Positions 59,367 to 64,000 of a stretch of 64,000 nt of DNA are shown in pieces (position 1 is the first letter of the stretch; the number at the start of each line of letters is the position of its first letter). The notes under the pieces were generated by a model. It was not told the DNA's origin. It worked only from the letters and a program-made list of their open reading frames with translations, and did not search any database. Source of the stretch: Immundisolibacter cernigliae (GTDB lineage: Bacteria > Pseudomonadota > Gammaproteobacteria > Immundisolibacterales > Immundisolibacteraceae). A program made the translations under genes and the position numbers. The DNA lies in assembly GCF_001697225.1 (NCBI RefSeq), contig NZ_CP014671.1, positions 3,038,001 to 3,102,000 of the forward strand. The letters are read 5' to 3'.

Positions 59367-60496
59367 CGCTTCCCCAGCAGCCGGTGCAGCACCGCTTCGT
59401 ACACGGCCGCCAACTGCTCGATCTCGGCCACGGGCGTGCACTCGTCCACCTTGTGGATGCTGGCATTGCGCAGGCCAAGCTCGATCACCTCGGCGCCGGA
59501 CGGTGCGATGAAGCGCCCGTCCGAGGTGCCGCCGCCGGTGGAAAGCGTCGGCAGGACGCCCAGTACCTCGCCAAGCGCCGCCTGCGTCGCCTCCAGCAGG
59601 CGCCCGCCGCGGGTGATGAACGGTTCGCCGCCCAGTGTCCAGTGCACATCGCAGCGGGCGCCGCCCCGGGCGACTATGCCCTCGAAGCGGGCCTTGAGCG
59701 CCGCCGCGCCGGGCTGCGGCGGGAAGCGGAAGTTGCAGTCGACGAGCAGCTCGCCGGGGATGACGTTACCGGCGCCGGTGCCGGCGTGGATGTTGGAAAT
59801 CTGAAAGCTCACCGGCGGGAAGGCCGGATCATCACCACCCCAGTCCTCGCTGCACAGCGCGGCAAGCGTCGGCGCGAAGGCATGGATGGGATTGAGCGCC
59901 TTTTCCGGGTACGCCACGTGACCCTGCACGCCGTGCACGCGCAGGCGCGCCGACAGCGAGCCGCGCCGGCCGATGCGCAGCGTGTCGCCCAGGCGCTGGT
60001 CGCTGGACGGTTCGCCGATCAGGCAGCAGTCAATGGATTCGCCGCGCGCGGTCAGGGTTTCCATCACCCGCACGGTGCCGTCGACGGCGTCGCCTTCCTC
60101 GTCGCTGGTCAGCAGGAAACCGATCGAGCCTGCGGGCTGCGGGCAGGCCGCCAGGAAGCGCTCGCAGGCCACCACCATCGCCGCCAATGCGCCTTTCATG
60201 TCCGCAGCGCCGCGGCCGTACAGCTGGCCATCGCGGATTTCAGCCGCGAACGGGTCGCAGCACCAGGCGTCCGCATCGCCGACCGGCACCACGTCCGTGT
60301 GGCCGGCGAACACGAGCACAGGGCCATCGGTGCCCCGCCTCGCCCACAGATTGTCGACGGCGCCGAAACGCATCGGCTCCACATGAAAGCCCAGCGCCGC
60401 AAGCCTTTGCCCCAGCAGTGCCTGGCAGCCGCCATCCTGCGGCGTGATCGAGGGGCGGCGGATCAGCGCCTGGGCAAGTTCCAGCGCGGCGCTCAT
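59363..60496 (-). CDS. dapE: Succinyl-diaminopimelate desuccinylase
   Basis: M20 zinc peptidase family enzyme of 377 residues in the lysine/peptidoglycan precursor pathway. Zinc and catalytic motifs: FAGHTDVVP, YGRGAADMKG and TSDEEGDA. Preceded by the YffB-like gene with a four-base overlap, as in E. coli, and followed by an L,D-transpeptidase that acts on the peptidoglycan made with its product. Confidence 0.95.
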   Translation of the reverse strand: MSAALELAQALIRRPSITPQDGGCQALLGQRLAALGFHVEPMRFGAVDNLWARRGTDGPVLVFAGHTDVVPVGDADAWCCDPFAAEIRDGQLYGRGAADMKGALAAMVVACERFLAACPQPAGSIGFLLTSDEEGDAVDGTVRVMETLTARGESIDCCLIGEPSSDQRLGDTLRIGRRGSLSARLRVHGVQGHVAYPEKALNPIHAFAPTLAALCSEDWGGDDPAFPPVSFQISNIHAGTGAGNVIPGELLVDCNFRFPPQPGAAALKARFEGIVARGGARCDVHWTLGGEPFITRGGRLLEATQAALGEVLGVLPTLSTGGGTSDGRFIAPSGAEVIELGLRNASIHKVDECTPVAEIEQLAAVYEAVLHRLLGKR

Positions 60497-60843
60497 GCGC
60501 CTGCCTCAAGCAAGCCCACCCAGGTGTCCGGCACGAAGCCGACCGTGCTCGTGTCACCGATCCGGACCACCGGCCGACGGATCAGCGTCGGCTGCGCCAG
60601 CAGCAGGGGGACCAGCGCGTCCTCATCGGTGATCGCCTGCTGTGCGGGCGTGAGCGCCCGCCAGGTGGTGCCGCTGCGATTCACCAGCCGCGCGGCGCCC
60701 ACTGCCGCCAGCCAGCAGCGCACGACATCGGCCTCCAGGCCATCGCTGCGCAGATCGTGAAACGGCATTTCGATGCCGCGCCCGGCGAACCAGGCGCGGG
60801 ACTTCTTGACCGTGTCGCAGTTCTTGATGCCGTACAGGGTCAT
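60493..60843 (-). CDS. ArsC/YffB-family thioredoxin-fold protein
   Basis: Protein of 116 residues with the family's N-terminal Cys (C10 in GIKNCDTVKKS) and C-terminal RRPVVRIGD. Annotated in E. coli as YffB next to dapE; a glutathione-dependent reductase role has been suggested for this group. ATG at 60843 is chosen by homology; the frame is open further upstream. Overlaps dapE by four bases. Confidence 0.88.
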   Translation of the reverse strand: MTLYGIKNCDTVKKSRAWFAGRGIEMPFHDLRSDGLEADVVRCWLAAVGAARLVNRSGTTWRALTPAQQAITDEDALVPLLLAQPTLIRRPVVRIGDTSTVGFVPDTWVGLLEAGA

Positions 60844-60850
60844 GCAGGAT

Positions 60851-61495
60851 TCAGTCGCGCTGGCGGCCCGGGCCGTGATGGAACTCGTCGCGCCGGTTGG
60901 CGCTCGGGAAGGGCGTGGCCGGCACCGGCACACCCAGAAAACGACACAGCGGCTCCCAGCCCTGGGAAACGTCGTAGGTCAACAGGCGCCCGGCCGGCAC
61001 GCTGCGCTGTACCTCGGCATTGTGAGCGGCGTAACGGCCCAGCACGTGGGCCTTGTCCAGCGGCCGGTTGTCGAAGGCGCGCTCGACGATGATGTCCTTG
61101 GCCATCACGCGCTGGCCGCGGGCGGCGTCGTCCTGCTGCGGCAGCGGTTGTTCCAGCGCCTTGAAGATGGTGTTGCTGATGCTGTCGTACCAGAACTCAG
61201 GGTCGCGCACGCTCAGGATGATCTTCGCGTTCGGGAAATCGTGCACCAGCTCGCGCCAGAAATGCACCGATGGCCAGTCCACCGTCGAGCGAAAGCCGCC
61301 CAGCAATTCGTCCCAGCCGACTGCCTCGCCGCGCGCCCGGGCTTGCCAGCGCGCCGCGTCGCCGGGGCGCTGGAACAGCTCCAGCATGTGGTGGCAGGGA
61401 CCGAATCCGAGCTGCTCCAGCGCCAGCTTGAGGCTGGCGGTACCGGTGCGGCCCAGGCCAACGCCGATCACGTCCAGGCGCGCCGTCCCGCTCAT
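60851..61495 (-). CDS. Sulfotransferase-family protein
   Basis: Protein of 214 residues with the PAPS 5'-phosphosulfate loop GRTGTASLKLALEQLG near the N-terminus and an SVRDPEFWYDS segment matching the 3'-phosphate binding region. Such proteins transfer sulfate to hydroxyl groups; the acceptor is unknown. Coupled to the VOC gene upstream (ATGA overlap) and seven bases before the YffB-like gene. Confidence 0.8.
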   Translation of the reverse strand: MSGTARLDVIGVGLGRTGTASLKLALEQLGFGPCHHMLELFQRPGDAARWQARARGEAVGWDELLGGFRSTVDWPSVHFWRELVHDFPNAKIILSVRDPEFWYDSISNTIFKALEQPLPQQDDAARGQRVMAKDIIVERAFDNRPLDKAHVLGRYAAHNAEVQRSVPAGRLLTYDVSQGWEPLCRFLGVPVPATPFPSANRRDEFHHGPGRQRD

Positions 61496-61884
61496 GGCCG
61501 CTGCCTCCATTCGCGCAGCTCGATGGCATTGCCGTCCGGATCGTTGATCTCGGCGCGGATGAAGGCCGGGGTTTCCAGCGGGCCCCAACTTGGCGTGACG
61601 CCGTGGGCCGACAGTTTTGCCAGCGTCTGCAGCATGTCGCCGACCTCGAAGGCCATCAGCCGGTAGCCGATGCGCTCACCGGTCTGCGCCAGGGCCTGGG
61701 CGCCCGGCGCCCGTATCAGCTCCACGGCCGAGTCGCCGATCTTGATGTAGGCGATTTCGCTCACGCCGGGTACGTCAACGGCGTAACGCTGGGCCAGACT
61801 GCCCTCCAGGACGGTGGTGTAGAAGTCCAGACTGCGTTCGAAATCGCTGGGGATGAGTTCGACGTGGTCGAGTCGTTTCAGCAT
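61492..61884 (-). CDS. VOC/glyoxalase-family protein
   Basis: Single-domain vicinal-oxygen-chelate protein of 130 residues, with H (LDHVELI) and E (NAIELREW) at usual metal positions. It may be a lactoylglutathione lyase or another small-molecule enzyme. First gene of the operon through to the L,D-transpeptidase. ATG at 61884; an upstream in-frame start nine codons earlier is possible. Confidence 0.8.
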   Translation of the reverse strand: MLKRLDHVELIPSDFERSLDFYTTVLEGSLAQRYAVDVPGVSEIAYIKIGDSAVELIRAPGAQALAQTGERIGYRLMAFEVGDMLQTLAKLSAHGVTPSWGPLETPAFIRAEINDPDGNAIELREWRQRP

Positions 61885-61994
61885 GCGGGGCTCCTCCGTC
61901 GCGGCTTCCACAGCGGCCGATTATGGCACCGCGGGAGGGGCGCCTCGGTTGTGCATTCGGCAAGGGGCGTGCGCGTGGCCCGTATTGCCGGTGC

Positions 61995-62861
61995 TTACGG
62001 GGTTTGCGCAGTGCAGCGCCCGTGCGCCGCCGCGAGGGTGTTCTCCAGCAACAGCGCGATGGTCATCGGCCCGACACCGCCGGGTACCGGAGTGATCCAG
62101 GCCGCGCGCTGGCGGGCGGCGTCGAAGTCGACGTCGCCGCGCAGGCTGCCGTCCGGCAGGCGGTTGATGCCGACGTCGATGACCGTCGCGCCGGGGGCAA
62201 TCCAGTCGCCGGGGATCAGGCCCGGCTTGCCGACCGCAACCACCAGCAGCTGCGCGCGCTCGACATGCGCTTTCAGGTCCTGCGTGAAGCGGTGGCAGAT
62301 GGTCACCGTGGCGCCGGCCAGCAGCAGTTCCAGGGCCACCGGCCGACCGACGATGTTGGAGGCGCCCACCACCACCGCGTCCTGACCGCGGACCGGGATC
62401 TCGTAATGTTCCAGCAGGCGCATGATGCCGCGCGGCGTGCACGGCCGCAGGCCCGGCAGGCGCTGCGCCAGCCGACCGATGTTGTAGGGGTGAAAGCCGT
62501 CCACGTCCTTGGCCGGATCGATCCGCTCCAGCACCACTTCCGGCTGGATGTGATCCGGCAGGGGCAGTTGCAGCAGGATGCCGTCCACCGCCGGGTCGGC
62601 GTTCAGCCGGTCAATCAGAATCAGCAGATCCGCTTCGCGGGTGTCGGCCGGCAGGTCGTGGGCGAAGGACGCCATGCCGATTTCCTCGCATGCGCGCCGC
62701 TTGTTGCGCACATAGACGTGCGAGGCGGCATCGCTGCCGACCAGCAGCACGGCCAGGCCCGGCGGGCGTCCGTGCCGGGCGGTGAAAGCCGCGGTGCGGG
62801 CAGCCAGCGCCGTGCGCAGCGCGGCCGCCACGCCTTTGCCGTCGATGATGCGGGCTGGCAT
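61995..62861 (-). CDS. folD: Methylenetetrahydrofolate dehydrogenase/cyclohydrolase
   Basis: Bifunctional folate enzyme of 288 residues producing 10-formyl-tetrahydrofolate for purine and formyl-Met synthesis. Motifs [13 protein letters not shown] (catalytic Lys region), [14 protein letters not shown], the NADP-binding GASNIVGRP and [11 protein letters not shown] are all present. Single gene, divergent from the Rrf2 regulator. Confidence 0.95.
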   Translation of the reverse strand: MPARIIDGKGVAAALRTALAARTAAFTARHGRPPGLAVLLVGSDAASHVYVRNKRRACEEIGMASFAHDLPADTREADLLILIDRLNADPAVDGILLQLPLPDHIQPEVVLERIDPAKDVDGFHPYNIGRLAQRLPGLRPCTPRGIMRLLEHYEIPVRGQDAVVVGASNIVGRPVALELLLAGATVTICHRFTQDLKAHVERAQLLVVAVGKPGLIPGDWIAPGATVIDVGINRLPDGSLRGDVDFDAARQRAAWITPVPGGVGPMTIALLLENTLAAAHGRCTAQTP

Positions 62862-63008
62862 GTGGGTGTTTGGTCAGGTGGCGGGGCGCGCAATGATCGC
62901 ACGCGGCCAGAAAGGCGGCCAAGGCACGGCTTGTTCGGCCCGAGCAATCAGGACTAAAATGGTCCACAACTTCATGTCGACCCGACGTCCTCCACGAGCC
63001 CAGCCCGC

Positions 63009-63479
63009 ATGCTGCGCGTAAGCAAACTGACCGACTACGCCACGGTAGTGATGGGTCACCTGGCCGCCACGGCGGATCAGGTGCACTCGGCCTCCGAAGT
63101 GGCGCAGGCCACGGGCATTGCCCTGCCGACCACCAGCAAGGTGCTCAAGGCGCTGGTGCGGGCGGGATTGCTGCGTTCGGCGCGCGGGCAGGGCGGTGGC
63201 TACATCCTGGCGCGCCCGGCGGCGCAGATTTCGGTGGCGCAGATCGTGCGCAGCTTCGAGGGGCCGGTGGGCCTGACCGAGTGCGGCAGCAGCGAGGGGC
63301 TGTGCGTGCAGGAATCGGTGTGCTCCATCCGCGGCAACTGGCAGCGCATCAACCAGCTGGTACTGGCGGCGCTGGAGGCCATGACGCTGGCCGACATGAT
63401 CCGCCCGGCGCCAACACCGATCCGCCCGCTGGCGCGACCGTCGGCGCAACCGGGCCTGATTCGAGCGGGGACTCCGTAG
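63009..63479 (+). CDS. Rrf2-family SUF system regulator
   Basis: Protein of 156 residues with an N-terminal winged helix (LTDYATVVMGHLA, then ASEVAQATGIALPTTSKVLKAL) and three cysteines (TECGSSEGLC and SVC) that would bind an iron-sulfur cluster. Members placed before sufB regulate the SUF operon according to cluster status. The stop codon is immediately followed by the sufB start, so the regulator probably controls its own operon. Confidence 0.9.
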   Translation: MLRVSKLTDYATVVMGHLAATADQVHSASEVAQATGIALPTTSKVLKALVRAGLLRSARGQGGGYILARPAAQISVAQIVRSFEGPVGLTECGSSEGLCVQESVCSIRGNWQRINQLVLAALEAMTLADMIRPAPTPIRPLARPSAQPGLIRAGTP

Positions 63480-64000
63480 ATGAACACCACGACCGACATT
63501 GGCCATTTTCTGGAACGCGACTACAGCGCGGGTTTCGTGTCGAACATCGACGCCGACACGCTGCCGCCGGGTCTGAACGAGGACGTGATTCGCCTGATCT
63601 CGGCCAAGAAGGGCGAGCCGGAATTCATGCTTGCCTGGCGCCTGGAGGCGTATCGCCACTGGCTCAGGATGACGCCGCCCGAGTGGGCGCATGTGCATTA
63701 CCCGGCGGTGGACTTTCAGGACATCGTCTATTACTCGGCGCCCAAGTCGCAGGCGGACGGCCCCAGGAGCCTGGACGAAGTCGATCCGGAGCTGCTGGCC
63801 ACGTTCGAGAAGCTGGGTATCCCGCTGCACGAACGGGCCGCGCTGGCCGGCGTGGCGGCCGAGGCCGGGCCCGGCGTGGCCGTGGATGCTGTGTTCGACA
63901 GCGTGTCGGTCGGTACCACGTTCAAGAAAAAGCTGGCCGAGCATGGCGTGATCTTCTGCTCGTTCTCGGAGGCCGTGCAGGACCACCCGGAACTGGTGAA
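63480..64000 (+). CDS. sufB: Fe-S cluster assembly protein SufB, 3' end outside window
   Basis: First 173 residues of SufB, the scaffold subunit of the SufBC2D complex. Recognised by FLERDYSAGF, LAWRLEAYRHW, the VHYPAVDFQDIVYYSAPK segment and KKLAEHGVIFCSFSEAV. Full length in the family is near 480. ATG at 63480 directly follows the Rrf2 stop codon. The rest of the suf operon is expected beyond the window. Confidence 0.93.
   Translation, partial: MNTTTDIGHFLERDYSAGFVSNIDADTLPPGLNEDVIRLISAKKGEPEFMLAWRLEAYRHWLRMTPPEWAHVHYPAVDFQDIVYYSAPKSQADGPRSLDEVDPELLATFEKLGIPLHERAALAGVAAEAGPGVAVDAVFDSVSVGTTFKKKLAEHGVIFCSFSEAVQDHPELV

Overview
The window reads as the chromosome of a high-GC gammaproteobacterium that oxidises aromatic compounds. 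The class is supported by housekeeping synteny: engB beside a divergent cytochrome c4/dsbA pair, dapA-bamC-MBL hydrolase-purC-purL, yffB-dapE, and an Rrf2 regulator followed by sufB. The many ring-oxygenase genes would suit a soil or sediment PAH degrader (an Immundisolibacter-like organism is one guess; nothing here proves the genus). No rRNA, tRNA or CRISPR array was seen.

Layout. 1-7.6 kb: end of suhB, then a minus-strand operon for a three-subunit 2-oxoacid oxidoreductase (GltD-like electron-transfer subunit, fused gamma/alpha subunit, beta subunit) ending in a DUF3179 gene, then a transaldolase. 7.7-11.3 kb: a compact operon of ring-hydroxylating dioxygenase alpha and beta, an extradiol dioxygenase and an SDR (a probable cis-dihydrodiol dehydrogenase). 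11.3-14.8 kb: a scrambled AT-richer island holding an IS30 end remnant, a gene split by an IS5 element, a secreted orphan protein, and a second partial copy of the SDR 3' end. 14.9-19.6 kb: Entner-Doudoroff genes zwf-pgl and, divergently, edd-eda. 19.9-26.2 kb: more aromatic catabolism (LigB/DODA-type dioxygenase, meta-cleavage hydrolase, lone Rieske alpha subunit with an overlapping 120-aa gene, hydroxycinnamoyl-CoA hydratase-lyase, UbiD decarboxylase). 26.5-28.2 kb: SulP transporter.

28.7-32.5 kb is a second AT-rich island and the most unusual part. It holds a gene cassette with a well-formed integron attC site (29541-29630, including the extrahelical base), an IS30 element with a CCT target duplication, and an OLD-family ATPase/TOPRIM nuclease that looks like a second cassette. 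No integrase gene is present. 32.5-35.1 kb: an IS481 element has cut off the last 21 codons of an aldehyde dehydrogenase. 35.1-43.5 kb: cupin, secreted glycerophosphodiesterase, LLM flavin oxidoreductase, then an operon of a haem-oxygenase-like diiron oxidase, a Rieske oxygenase, an aldehyde dehydrogenase and a zinc alcohol dehydrogenase, closed by a strong terminator. This combination is the best candidate for an undescribed catabolic pathway.

43.6-64 kb is mostly housekeeping: dsbA, cytochrome c4, engB, bcp, dapA, bamC, purC, purL, an L,D-transpeptidase/dapE operon, folD and the start of the SUF operon. It is interspersed with a salicylate-hydroxylase-like Rieske gene, an EAL-CBS-GGDEF protein and a bicupin. 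bamC and purL each carry a one-base frameshift at a G run, most simply explained as sequence errors. Several families of short intergenic hairpin repeats are scattered through the window.
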